Position numbers and translations under genes: made by a program. The notes below the pieces were generated by a model, which did not search any database, was not told the DNA's origin, and saw only the letters and a list, made by a program, of their open reading frames with translations. 64,000 bases of DNA from JBOHRE01 sp050732635 (lineage in GTDB: Bacteria > Gemmatimonadota > Gemmatimonadetes > Longimicrobiales > RSA9): NCBI GenBank assembly GCA_050732635.1, contig JBOHRE010000005.1, positions 5,019-69,018 on the forward strand, given 5' to 3'. Shown here one piece after another: positions 54,191 through 62,396 of the stretch (positions are counted from its first letter, which is position 1; the number at the start of each line of letters is the position of its first letter).

Positions 54191-55189
54191 ATGTTCGAGC
54201 GCTTGAACGAGAGCCTGACACGCGGCCGGGATGTGCCGCTGTTCCTCGCGCCGCAGGCGGGCGTGAGCGAGTCGCCATTTCGGCGCCTGTGCCGGAGCTT
54301 CGGCGCGGATGTCGTGGTGAGCGAGTTCGTCAGTGCCGAGGGGCTGCGCCGCGGCAGCTCGCGAACCCATGAACACCTACGATTCGAAGAGGCGGAGCGG
54401 CCGATCGGCGTGCAGATCTTCGGCTCGGACCCGGCCGGAATGGCCGAAGGGGCCACACTCGTCGCTGACCTCTATGCGCCGGATTTTGTGGACATCAATT
54501 TCGGCTGCCCGGTGAAGAAGGTGGTGAAGCGCAATGGTGGCTCGGGCTGCCTGCGAGATCTCGACCTCGTCGAGCGCATCATCAGAGCGGTTGCCGCCGC
54601 CACGCCGCTCCCGACCACTGTCAAGATCCGCAGTGGTTGGAGCGAGGAGCAGCGCAACCCGGTCGAGATCGCGCTGCGCTGCCAGGACGCAGGCGCCCGG
54701 TTCCTGACGTTGCATGCACGCACGCGCACCCAATTGTACTCGGGCGTGGCGAACTGGGATGAGATCGCGGCGGTCGTGGGCGCATTGGCCATACCGGTCA
54801 TCGGCAACGGCGACGTACGCACCGGTGAGGACGCACAGCGCATGCGGGAGCACACGGGCTGCGCCGGCATCATGATTGCCCGGGGTTCGCACGGTGCGCC
54901 CTGGATCTTTGCCCAAGCCCGGGCAGCCTTGGAGGGCAAGCCGGTGCCGGCGGACCCGTCGGTGGAGGAGCGCTTCCGGATCGTGATCGAGCACGCCTCG
55001 AACGCGATTGCGTTCGAACGGGATGAGCGACGCTCGATGGTTGATTTCCGCAAGCACCTGGGCTGGTACACGAAGGGATTGCCCGACGGGTGCGTGCTGC
55101 GGCAGGAGCTGTTCGGAGTCACCGCGCTGGAGCAGGCGAGGCGCGTGCTGGAATCGTACCTGTCCCGCTATCAGGCGCTGGCTGCGTGA
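54191..55189 (+). CDS. dus: tRNA-dihydrouridine synthase
   Basis: FMN- and NADPH-dependent enzyme reducing uridines in tRNA D-loops. Dus motifs: PLFLAPQAGVSESPFRRLCR, VQIFGSDPAGMAEGA, INFGCPVKKVVKRNGGSGCLRD with the catalytic cysteine, KIRSGW, LHARTRTQLYSG and GIMIARGSHGAPWIF. 332 aa, typical. No Shine-Dalgarno sequence precedes ATG 54191; the promoter placement implies a leaderless transcript. Its stop overlaps the GTG of larB. Confidence 0.94.
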   Translation: MFERLNESLTRGRDVPLFLAPQAGVSESPFRRLCRSFGADVVVSEFVSAEGLRRGSSRTHEHLRFEEAERPIGVQIFGSDPAGMAEGATLVADLYAPDFVDINFGCPVKKVVKRNGGSGCLRDLDLVERIIRAVAAATPLPTTVKIRSGWSEEQRNPVEIALRCQDAGARFLTLHARTRTQLYSGVANWDEIAAVVGALAIPVIGNGDVRTGEDAQRMREHTGCAGIMIARGSHGAPWIFAQARAALEGKPVPADPSVEERFRIVIEHASNAIAFERDERRSMVDFRKHLGWYTKGLPDGCVLRQELFGVTALEQARRVLESYLSRYQALAA

Positions 55190-55971
55190 CCCGTGAGGCG
55201 CTGCTGCGCCTGCTACAGGCGGTGTCCAGCGGCGCGCTGACGCCCGGAGCAGCGGTCGAGAGGCTCGCCTGGCTACCGATCGAGGAGGTGGGCGATGACA
55301 GCATCGACGCGGCCATCGCCCGCATCGACCATCACCGCGCGCTCCGGCTCGGCCATCCGGAGGTGGTCTACTGCCCGGGGAAGCAGCCCGAGCACGTAGT
55401 CGAGATCTGCCGCCGGCTGGCGGCCCAGGCAGGTTTCCTGGCCACGCGCGCGGATCAGGCGACGCGTGGGCTCCTGGCCGACGCGTTCCCCGATGCCGAG
55501 GTGAACCCGATCGCGCACACGGTGCACCTGCGGGGACCGGAGCGCGCGACTCCGCCCGTACGCGGCCCGGTCCTGGTGCTCAGCGCGGGAACGGCCGATG
55601 GGGCCGTGGCCGAGGAGGCAGCGGTCACCGCCGCAGCACTCGGCAACCCCGTCGAGCGCCTCTATGACGTCGGTGTGGCCGGCATCCACAGACTGCTGTC
55701 GCAGACTCCGGCGCTGCGGCGTGCGGCCGTGGCCATCGTGGTCGCGGGCATGGAGGGCGCGTTGCCGTCGGTCGTGGGCGGGCTCGTGGCGTGTCCGGTG
55801 ATCGCAGTGCCGACGAGCGTGGGTTACGGTGCGAGCTTCGGCGGCGTAACCGCGCTCCTGTCGATGCTCACGAGCTGTGCCGCCGGGATCACCGTGGTCA
55901 ACATCGACAATGGATTCGGCGCGGCCTTCGCCGCCTCTCGGATCAACCAGTTCTCGCTGATCGCGGATTGA
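55186..55971 (+). CDS. larB: Nickel pincer cofactor biosynthesis protein LarB
   Basis: AIRC-like enzyme that carboxylates and hydrolyses nicotinic acid adenine dinucleotide in synthesis of the nickel pincer cofactor of lactate racemase-type enzymes. The C-terminal PurE-like domain has LVLSAGTADGAVAEEA, YDVGVAGIHRLL, VVAGMEGALPSVVGGLV and PTSVGYGASFGGVTALLSML. 261 aa. GTG 55186 overlaps the dus stop (GTGA). LarC, LarE and a LarA-type target are not in the window. Confidence 0.93.
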   Translation: MTREALLRLLQAVSSGALTPGAAVERLAWLPIEEVGDDSIDAAIARIDHHRALRLGHPEVVYCPGKQPEHVVEICRRLAAQAGFLATRADQATRGLLADAFPDAEVNPIAHTVHLRGPERATPPVRGPVLVLSAGTADGAVAEEAAVTAAALGNPVERLYDVGVAGIHRLLSQTPALRRAAVAIVVAGMEGALPSVVGGLVACPVIAVPTSVGYGASFGGVTALLSMLTSCAAGITVVNIDNGFGAAFAASRINQFSLIAD

Positions 55972-57632
55972 TGCGCCAGACGGTCAGGGGCGCCATGCCC
56001 GCGCGCGCACGCACGGCCGTGCTCGGCGTCATGGCGCTGCTGCTGCTCGCGCTCCTGCCCACACTGCCGCGCGCGGCGCTCGCTCCGGCTGGGGCCTTGC
56101 TGGCACTGGCCGTCGTCGCGTTGGTTGCGTGGCAGCGGCGCGACGGCGACGCCGAAGCTGTCGCTGCTGGGGATCCCGGAGCGGGTGGCGAGCCGCTGCC
56201 GCGCAGTCACCGTTCCGAGATCACCGAGCTGCTCGACCAGCTGCGTGAACGGACCGGCGCCACGCGCATCGTGCTGTGGTCCATCGACCCCGAGCGCGAG
56301 CGCGCGTATGCGTTCGCGGTATCGGGCGCGGAGGCACCGCCCTGGCTGCCTCTCGCCGCCACACCGCTGTTCTGGGCGTGGCAGGAATCCATGGCGCTGC
56401 GCCTCGACCGGGTTCCCGGATGGGCGCTGGATCATGCACAGGTGCTGGCCCTGCCGGTCGACAGTGAGGCGTATCAGCCCGGTCTGTTGACACTCGAGCT
56501 CATCGACCGGTTGCCGCCGGAACTCGACGGCTTGGCCGGCGACGCCGTGTTGCTCCGCTCGGTACTACACGCGCAGCGACGCGAGCTGCAGGCGTTGACC
56601 GACCGCGACCGGTACCAGCGCTTGATGCACATGCTGGGCACCCTCGTCTCCGAGCTGGATGCCGAGGATGGCAGCTTCGCGCCCAGGTTTGCCGAGGCGG
56701 CGATCCAGTTGCTGAGCGCGACCGGCGCGACGATCGCGCACTGGGAGGACAAGGCGGCGCAGGGCGTGGTGCTGGCGACAGCCGGCGGCGATGGCGGACC
56801 CCCGACCGGCACGGTCTTCGGCGCCGAGGACTGCGAGCTCGGCCGCGTCGCACGAACCGAGATGTTCCTGCTCATCGAATCGATCGCGCGGCCGCTGCAG
56901 TCGCCGCTCGCAGCTGCGTCCGAGCGCTGGATCGCCTGGCCTCGCGCCCTGGTCGCGGTGCCGCTCACCAAGCAGAAAGAAGGAGTCGTCGGCGTGCTCG
57001 CAGTGTGGAGCAGCGAGATGGCGCAATTCGAGCCCGAGGCACTCGCTGCGCTCCGCTCGATTGTACCCTTCGTCGGCCTGCACCTCCATCAGACACTCGA
57101 AACCGATAACCTGCGCAGAAATGCGCTGCGCGATGCGCTGACTGGCCTCCACAATCGTGAAGGCTTCGAGCATCATTTCAAGCGTGAACTCTCCAGCTTC
57201 GACCGCTACGCCAGGCCCTTCGCGCTGCTCATCCTCGACCTGGACCACTTCAAGCAGGTCAATGACCAGCTCGGTCATGAAGCCGGCGACGAAGTCCTGC
57301 GCCATGTCGGCCGCGCCATCGCGGATGCGGTGCGTGAGAGCGATGTCGCCGCGCGCTATGGTGGTGAGGAATTCGTCGTCCTCATGCGCGAAACGCACGC
57401 CGCCCAAGCCGCCGACGCAGCCGAGCGGCTGCGGCGTACGATCGAGCGCCTGGTCATCGAGTGGCAGGGCCGTGTGATCCCGATCCGCGCATCGCTGGGC
57501 GTGGCCGCATGCCCCGAATCGGTCGATTCACCGAAGCGTCTCTTCGCCACCGCCGACGCGGCGCTCTACGCGTCGAAGGCGAGCGGTCGGAACCGGATCA
57601 CGGTGGCGCCGCCCGTCACGGTCGATGTCTGA
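55971..57632 (+). CDS. Membrane-anchored GAF-like/GGDEF diguanylate cyclase
   Basis: 553-aa probable cyclic-di-GMP synthase. Two N-terminal hydrophobic segments (about 13-55) anchor it. A divergent GAF-like sensor region (about 80-360) contains the alternating pattern and VAVPLTKQKEGVVGVLAVWSSE. The C-terminal GGDEF domain has DALTGLHNREGFEHH, LLILDLDHFKQVND and the active loop GGEEF (464-468). The inhibitory I-site RESD lies five residues before it, so product feedback is likely. ATG 55971 shares a base with the larB stop. What the sensor detects is unknown. Confidence 0.88.
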   Translation: MRQTVRGAMPARARTAVLGVMALLLLALLPTLPRAALAPAGALLALAVVALVAWQRRDGDAEAVAAGDPGAGGEPLPRSHRSEITELLDQLRERTGATRIVLWSIDPERERAYAFAVSGAEAPPWLPLAATPLFWAWQESMALRLDRVPGWALDHAQVLALPVDSEAYQPGLLTLELIDRLPPELDGLAGDAVLLRSVLHAQRRELQALTDRDRYQRLMHMLGTLVSELDAEDGSFAPRFAEAAIQLLSATGATIAHWEDKAAQGVVLATAGGDGGPPTGTVFGAEDCELGRVARTEMFLLIESIARPLQSPLAAASERWIAWPRALVAVPLTKQKEGVVGVLAVWSSEMAQFEPEALAALRSIVPFVGLHLHQTLETDNLRRNALRDALTGLHNREGFEHHFKRELSSFDRYARPFALLILDLDHFKQVNDQLGHEAGDEVLRHVGRAIADAVRESDVAARYGGEEFVVLMRETHAAQAADAAERLRRTIERLVIEWQGRVIPIRASLGVAACPESVDSPKRLFATADAALYASKASGRNRITVAPPVTVDV

Positions 57633-57681
57633 CCCGGCTGCTGGACCAGGCCTAGGGAGGCATCTACCGCCGGCGCAGGTG

Positions 57682-57711
57682 TTGACGCGTAAGCTGTTGT
57701 GTGGTTAGCTT
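57682..57711 (+). promoter_or_regulatory. ssrA promoter
   Basis: TTGACG (57682-57687), 18-bp spacer, TAGCTT (57706-57711); initiation would fall about ten bases later, at or just before the mature 5' end at 57722. Confidence 0.7.
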
Positions 57712-57721
57712 TTCAGGTATC

Positions 57722-58076
57722 GGGGCCGATACGGTTTCGACGTGTTTCGTGAGGTCGTTGCTGCGTGCCGGGGTTCCGTGACCTCGTTATCAACGCGGAA
57801 CATTCTCAAGTGCCAATTCTAACCTGGCGCTGGCTGCGTAAGTAATTACGTAGCCCGTCCTGAGCTGCACCGGGCCCGAGGTGAGGCTCAGGACGTCGAC
57901 TGAATCGGGCTGGCTCTTCGGCCGCGTCACCGTGCCGGGAGCGAGATGACAGGTGGCTGGTTCGCGAGGGGCCGTTCGCTGGCCGCCGAGCGGATGAGAT
58001 TCCAAACAGCGGACTACGCACGTAGACGCAGCGATGGATCGATCCACGGACGCGGGTTCGACTCCCGCCGGCTCCA
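57722..58076 (+). ncRNA. ssrA: tmRNA
   Basis: 355-nt transfer-messenger RNA, which rescues stalled ribosomes and tags their products. The 5' end GGGGCCGATACGGTTTCGAC pairs its acceptor GGGGCCG with CGGCTCC at the 3' end, next to the T arm CGGGTTCGACTCCCG; discriminator A, CCA not encoded. The tag frame ends with codons for NSNLALAA and the stop TAA at 57839-57841; upstream codons in the same frame read GTFSSA from 57797, but the exact resume codon is unsure. Confidence 0.95.
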
Positions 58077-58105
58077 TGTCGAGCGTAGCGCTCGATGCAG
58101 TAGAG

Positions 58106-58147
58106 AAACGGCAGTGTGACGCAATGCCTGCGACGCACTGCCGTTTT
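58106..58147 (+). terminator. Terminator after tmRNA
   Basis: AAACGGCAGTG (58106-58116) pairs with CACTGCCGTTT (58136 onward), with a 19-nt apical part that can pair further, ending in TTTT. A smaller hairpin TCGAGCG-TAG-CGCTCGA (58079-58095) stands right after the tmRNA 3' end. Confidence 0.8.
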
Positions 58148-58272
58148 GCGTGGACGCGAGCAGTTCGGAGCAGTGTTGCGGCGAGCTTTGCCGCGCTCGC
58201 ATCTTGCACCGGGCCAGACCTTCACAGCCACTTCAGGTCGGGGCGGTCCGAAGCTTTGGGCAGGTAGCAGCT

Positions 58273-59589
58273 ATGACAGAATCCACCACGTTGAATAGCG
58301 CCGCGTCGGCGCCCGCGGACGCCGCGCTGGCAGCCGAGGATGCGCGGGTGAGCTCGCGCGAGGCACTGCGCTTCCTGACGCGCGCCGGACGCGCGCTGGC
58401 GGGCTCGCTCGACTACGACGAAACGCTCAGGCGGGTGGTGAAGTTCGCGATTCCTCGCGTCGCGTGCTTTGCCGCGATCGATCTGCTGCGGCCCGACGGG
58501 CGCCTCGAACGCAGGGCCTTCGGCCACATCGACCCCGCGAAGCAGGCGCTGCTGGAAGCGCCCGAGCCCTTTCTGCCCCGAGCCGCTGGCTACCTGCCGA
58601 TCGCCGCAGTGCTGGAGGAAGGTCGGGCGCTACTGATCGAGAAGGTCGCGCAGCTCGACGCGGTGGACGGTTCCGGTGAGGCCGACATCGTGCTGATGCA
58701 GCGACTCCGACAACTGGGCGGCCAGTCCGTGATCGTCGTGCCGCTGTCGGCACGCCAGGAGCGGATCGGCGTGATCGCGTTCGGCTCGACGCGTACCGAC
58801 CGCTTCTACGGTCCGGCGGACCTCGCCCTGGCGCAGGAGCTGGCACGCACAGCAGGGCTCGCCATCGACAACGCTCGCCTGTTCCGCGACGCCGAGCACG
58901 CGATCCGCGCCCGGGACGAAGTGCTCTCGGTCGTCTCGCATGACCTGCGTAATCCCGTCCATCGGGTGAGCCTGGCGGCGGAGCTGCTGCTGGACGGAGA
59001 CCAGGTCGCCGCCGCGGCGCGGTCCACGGTCGCAATCATCCGGCGCGCCGCCGACGAGATGGATCACCTGATTCGCGACCTGCTGGATGTCAGCCGCATC
59101 GAGACGGGCACGCTGACCCTCTCGACCGGGCCGGTCGACGTTGGCCAGCTACTGGTGCAGCTCGAGGAGGAGTTCAGGCCCCTGGCCGAGAAGCACGGTG
59201 TCGACTGGAGCGCCGAGATTCCCGAAGGTGCACCGACGATCGAGATCGACGATCATCGCGTGCGCCAGGCGCTGGGCAACCTGATCGGCAATGCGTTCAA
59301 GTTCACGCCGCGCGATGGCTCCGTCAGGCTCGTTTGCGCGCAGCTCCCTGATCGCGCTATCGAAATCGCCGTGCGCGATACCGGCCCCGGGATGACCGCC
59401 GAGCAGCGCGCGCACGTCTTCGATCGCTTCTGGCAGGCCGAGCCCGGCGATCGCCGGGGCGCCGGGGTCGGTCTCTCCATCGCGCGCGGCATCGCCGACG
59501 CTCATGGCGGCGACCTGCGCGTCGAGAGCGAGCCCGGCGCCGGCAGCGTCTTCACACTGCGACTACCCGCGAGGCCGGCCGACCGCTGA
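58273..59589 (+). CDS. GAF-domain sensor histidine kinase
   Basis: 438-aa cytoplasmic sensor kinase. A GAF domain (about 40-200, LRRVVKFAIPRVACFAAIDLL to LGLAIDNARLFRD) leads into the dimerisation helix with phospho-His223 in SVVSHDLRNPVHRVSL and a catalytic ATPase domain with QALGNLIGNAFKFTP (N box), VRDTGPGM (G1) and GAGVGLSIARGIADAHGG (G2). No membrane segment. ATG 58273 is chosen as the first start after the tmRNA region. No response regulator gene adjoins it, so it is an orphan kinase and its partner and signal are unknown. Confidence 0.9.
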   Translation: MTESTTLNSAASAPADAALAAEDARVSSREALRFLTRAGRALAGSLDYDETLRRVVKFAIPRVACFAAIDLLRPDGRLERRAFGHIDPAKQALLEAPEPFLPRAAGYLPIAAVLEEGRALLIEKVAQLDAVDGSGEADIVLMQRLRQLGGQSVIVVPLSARQERIGVIAFGSTRTDRFYGPADLALAQELARTAGLAIDNARLFRDAEHAIRARDEVLSVVSHDLRNPVHRVSLAAELLLDGDQVAAAARSTVAIIRRAADEMDHLIRDLLDVSRIETGTLTLSTGPVDVGQLLVQLEEEFRPLAEKHGVDWSAEIPEGAPTIEIDDHRVRQALGNLIGNAFKFTPRDGSVRLVCAQLPDRAIEIAVRDTGPGMTAEQRAHVFDRFWQAEPGDRRGAGVGLSIARGIADAHGGDLRVESEPGAGSVFTLRLPARPADR

Positions 59590-59616
59590 GCCGTTCACGG
59601 CCGAGTCCCGCCCGGC

Positions 59617-60633
59617 TCATTCGAAGACATCGACGCGGATGTTCGGTTTGTACTTGTCGGGATTCTGCCGGATGTCGAGGATCAGCGTCTGCAGATCGAC
59701 GACGGCTTTCAGGAGCTGATCGTAGAGTCCCGGATCAGCGACCAGCCGCTGCAGCGTGCCATCGCCGTCGTTCACCCGCGCCAAGAGTGCGCTCGCATTG
59801 ACGAGTGCCGAGTCGAGACCCGCGACCGTGCCGAGCGCCTGATCGTAGAGCGCGTCGTCGCGCAGCATGCGACCAATCGTGCCATCGGCATGGAGCGCCT
59901 CGTTGGTGAGCGTGTCGAGCCGAGCGATCGTCATGCTGGTGCGTTCGTACAACACCGGATCGTGGATCAGTCGACCCAGCGTGCCATCGGAGCGGTTCAT
60001 GCTCTGCAGCAGCAATGCCAGCTCACCGGTGACACCAGCGAGCCGCTGGTACAGGACGTCGTCCACGACGAGCTGACCCAGGGTCCCTTCGCCCCGCGTG
60101 ATGGCGGCCGTGATGCCCCGGACCTCCTCAATCACCGCCTGCGCTTCGACCATGGTGGTCGCAGCGGTGGCGAGCACCGACTCGAGATCGACCACCTCGG
60201 CGCTGGGCAGGGTATCGCCGGAGGCGAGCACCGGCATGGTCGGGCTGCCCGGCGCGATGTCGATGTACTTGTCGCCCAACAGTCCTTGCGAGCGGATAAA
60301 AGCGCGTGAGTCAGAACGGATCTGCTCACGCACGGCCTCATCCACCGAGACATGGATGCTGACGTTGTTCGCACCGCGCGGTCGGGTGACCGGGATGAAC
60401 TCGACCGCTGCGACCTGGCCGACGAGCTGGCCGGCGAGGGTCACCTGCGCGCCTTCACGCAGGCCCGCCGCGCTCGGTGCCAGCGTGACCAGCGTATACT
60501 GTGAGGCGAACACGTTGAAGATCTTGCCCACCTGATAGACGGCCAGACTGATCAGCGTCAAACCGACGACCAGCAGCGCGACGACCCGCAGCTGGCGCCC
60601 GAAACCGCGATCCCGTTTCACCGGCGTCGGCAT
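59617..60633 (-). CDS. MlaD/MCE-domain substrate-binding protein with C-terminal repeats
   Basis: 338-aa periplasmic component of an Mla-type lipid ABC system. One N-terminal helix (about 15-35) anchors it; the MCE domain (about 45-130) has GLREGAQVTLAGQLVGQV and FIRSQGLLGDKYIDI. Beyond it are four copies of a 34-40 residue unit opening with (D/G)GT(L/I)xxL and D-x-x-LY (starts about 181, 215, 250 and 290), predicted coiled or helical. It is last in the mlaE-mlaF-mlaD-like unit. The repeats suggest a long helical extension spanning the periplasm. Confidence 0.9.
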   Translation of the reverse strand: MPTPVKRDRGFGRQLRVVALLVVGLTLISLAVYQVGKIFNVFASQYTLVTLAPSAAGLREGAQVTLAGQLVGQVAAVEFIPVTRPRGANNVSIHVSVDEAVREQIRSDSRAFIRSQGLLGDKYIDIAPGSPTMPVLASGDTLPSAEVVDLESVLATAATTMVEAQAVIEEVRGITAAITRGEGTLGQLVVDDVLYQRLAGVTGELALLLQSMNRSDGTLGRLIHDPVLYERTSMTIARLDTLTNEALHADGTIGRMLRDDALYDQALGTVAGLDSALVNASALLARVNDGDGTLQRLVADPGLYDQLLKAVVDLQTLILDIRQNPDKYKPNIRVDVFE

Positions 60634-60637
60634 GGAT

Positions 60638-61453
60638 TCAGCTCAGGAAGGCGTTGATGTACGGGTCATCCGCGGCGACCATCTCCTCGGGTGTGCCCTC
60701 GAACCCGACCTTTCCGTCTCGCAGCAAGTTCACCCGCGTCGCGACCCGGAATCCCGCACGAATATCGTGGCTGACCAACAGCGACGTCACACCCAGCTCG
60801 CTCTGAAGCTTCTTGATCAGTGCATTGATGGTGCCGACGGTGAGCGGGTCGAGACCGGCGGTCGGCTCATCGTAGAGTACGATCTCCGGATCCGTCGCGA
60901 TCGCTCGCGCAATGCCGACCCGCTTGCGCATGCCACCGGAGAGCGCGCTCGGCAGCTGGTTGATCACCTGATCCGGGTCCAGATCGACAAAGTCGAGCCG
61001 CTCGCGCACGATACGCTCGATCTCGGGCTCGTCGAACATGGTGTTCTCGCGCAGCGGGTACGCCACGTTGTCGTAGATGGTCAATGAGTCGAACAACGCC
61101 GCGGTCTGAAAGACCATACCAATGCGCCTGCGCATGTCCAGCGCCTCGGCGAACGTCAGCTGCGTGATCTCGTGGCCGAAGACGCGGATGCGGCCCTCGT
61201 CCGGCAGCAGCTGGCGTAGAATCAGCTTGAGAATCGTCGACTTGCCGGTCCCCGACTCGCCGACCACGAGCAGGGTTTCGCCCTGATGCGCGCGCAGCGT
61301 CACGCCGCGGAGAATGGGCTGCTCGAAGGTCAGCCAGACGTTCTCGAGCGCGATGACCTCGGCGCCCTGCGCCGTGCGCGGGCCATGCTCGACCGCGTCC
61401 TGCCGGAGCTCATCACGGATCGCTCGGATCTGCTCCTCCCGCTGCGCGCTCAT
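60638..61453 (-). CDS. Mla-type ABC transporter ATPase
   Basis: 271-aa ATPase of the MlaF family. Walker A GESGTGKST, Q-loop region TAALFDSLTIYDNVAYPLRE, signature LSGGMRKRVGIARA, Walker B IVLYDEPTAGLDP and a switch histidine in LLVSHDI. It pairs with the permease at 61450 (overlap of 4 bases) and the MCE protein at 59617, forming a lipid-trafficking unit for the outer membrane. Confidence 0.94.
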   Translation of the reverse strand: MSAQREEQIRAIRDELRQDAVEHGPRTAQGAEVIALENVWLTFEQPILRGVTLRAHQGETLLVVGESGTGKSTILKLILRQLLPDEGRIRVFGHEITQLTFAEALDMRRRIGMVFQTAALFDSLTIYDNVAYPLRENTMFDEPEIERIVRERLDFVDLDPDQVINQLPSALSGGMRKRVGIARAIATDPEIVLYDEPTAGLDPLTVGTINALIKKLQSELGVTSLLVSHDIRAGFRVATRVNLLRDGKVGFEGTPEEMVAADDPYINAFLS

Positions 61454-62265
61454 AGGGGCGGCAATGCGACGAGGAGGAACTGCGTGATGAAGTAGTCCAC
61501 GGCCAGGATCAGCACCGAGGCCGTGACCACGGCCCGGGTCGTGGATTCGCCGACGCCCTCCGTGCCGCCGCTCGTGCGCAGCCCGAAATGCGAGCCGGTC
61601 AGCGCGATGATGGCGCCGAAGACGAGCGGCTTGAAGAGGCCCTCCACGAAGTCACGCGGGAAGAAGCCGAGCACGAAACCCGAGAGGGCAATCGTGTTCC
61701 ACACGCTGCGCATGTACATGTCGGCCGGGATCTGGACCTTGAACACGGCGACGATCAGACCGCCGATGATGCCGACGACGTCGGCGACGACGGTCAACAG
61801 CGGCATCATCAGCGTGGCCGCGATCAGGCGCGGCGTCACCAGCTTCTTGATCGGATCCGTGCCGAAGCTCTGCAGCGCGTCGATCTGCTCGGTGACACGC
61901 ATGGACCCGATTTCGGCGGCAATGCCGGACCCGACGCGGCTGGCGACCATCAACGAGCTGAGCACGGGCCCGAGCTCGCGGATCATGGAGGCGCCGACCA
62001 GACTGCCTACATACATCTCCGCACCGAACTTACTCAAGGATACGGAGCTCTGCAGGGCGAGCACCATGCCGGTGAACAATCCGGTCAGCAACACGATCGG
62101 TAGCGAGGCGAAGCCGATGCGGTCCATCTGAATCACGATGTCGCGCCAATAGAACGGCCGGGCGACAACGAAGCGCGAAGCCCGCGCGCCGAGCGTGAAG
62201 TATTGCTGAACGCCTAGAGCGATGCCTCGCATCCACGCGTCGATTGCCGCCGCAGCGCGTTCCAT
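61450..62265 (-). CDS. Mla-type ABC transporter permease
   Basis: 271-aa MlaE-family permease with about five hydrophobic segments. Family motifs: IGFASLPIVLLTGLFTGMVLALQ, GAEMYVGSLVGASMIRELGPVLSSLMVA, RVGSGIAAEIGSMRVTEQIDALQ, and VEGLFKPLVFGAIIALTG. I start at the ATG ending at 62265 on the complement (MERAAAAIDAW); AGGAG lies about 12 bases upstream, and the longer frame extends into the divergent promoter region. First gene of the mla unit. Confidence 0.92.
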   Translation of the reverse strand: MERAAAAIDAWMRGIALGVQQYFTLGARASRFVVARPFYWRDIVIQMDRIGFASLPIVLLTGLFTGMVLALQSSVSLSKFGAEMYVGSLVGASMIRELGPVLSSLMVASRVGSGIAAEIGSMRVTEQIDALQSFGTDPIKKLVTPRLIAATLMMPLLTVVADVVGIIGGLIVAVFKVQIPADMYMRSVWNTIALSGFVLGFFPRDFVEGLFKPLVFGAIIALTGSHFGLRTSGGTEGVGESTTRAVVTASVLILAVDYFITQFLLVALPPL

Positions 62266-62299
62266 CCCGGTGTGGGCTCCTGAGACCTCGTTAGGACGC

Positions 62300-62328
62300 T
62301 TTACAAGGATCGGAGCGGCGGGTAGGTT
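62300..62328 (+). promoter_or_regulatory. Promoter of the heptose kinase/ridA unit
   Basis: TTTACA (62300-62305), 17 bp, TAGGTT (62323-62328), in the divergent gap with the mla operon; leader about 60 nt before ATG 62397. Confidence 0.55.
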
Positions 62329-62396
62329 CGCCCCCGTTTCGCCGCGCCGCAGACACAAGTTCTGTGCCGATGCCGCCCTCGTCAAAGGAGCCCCTG

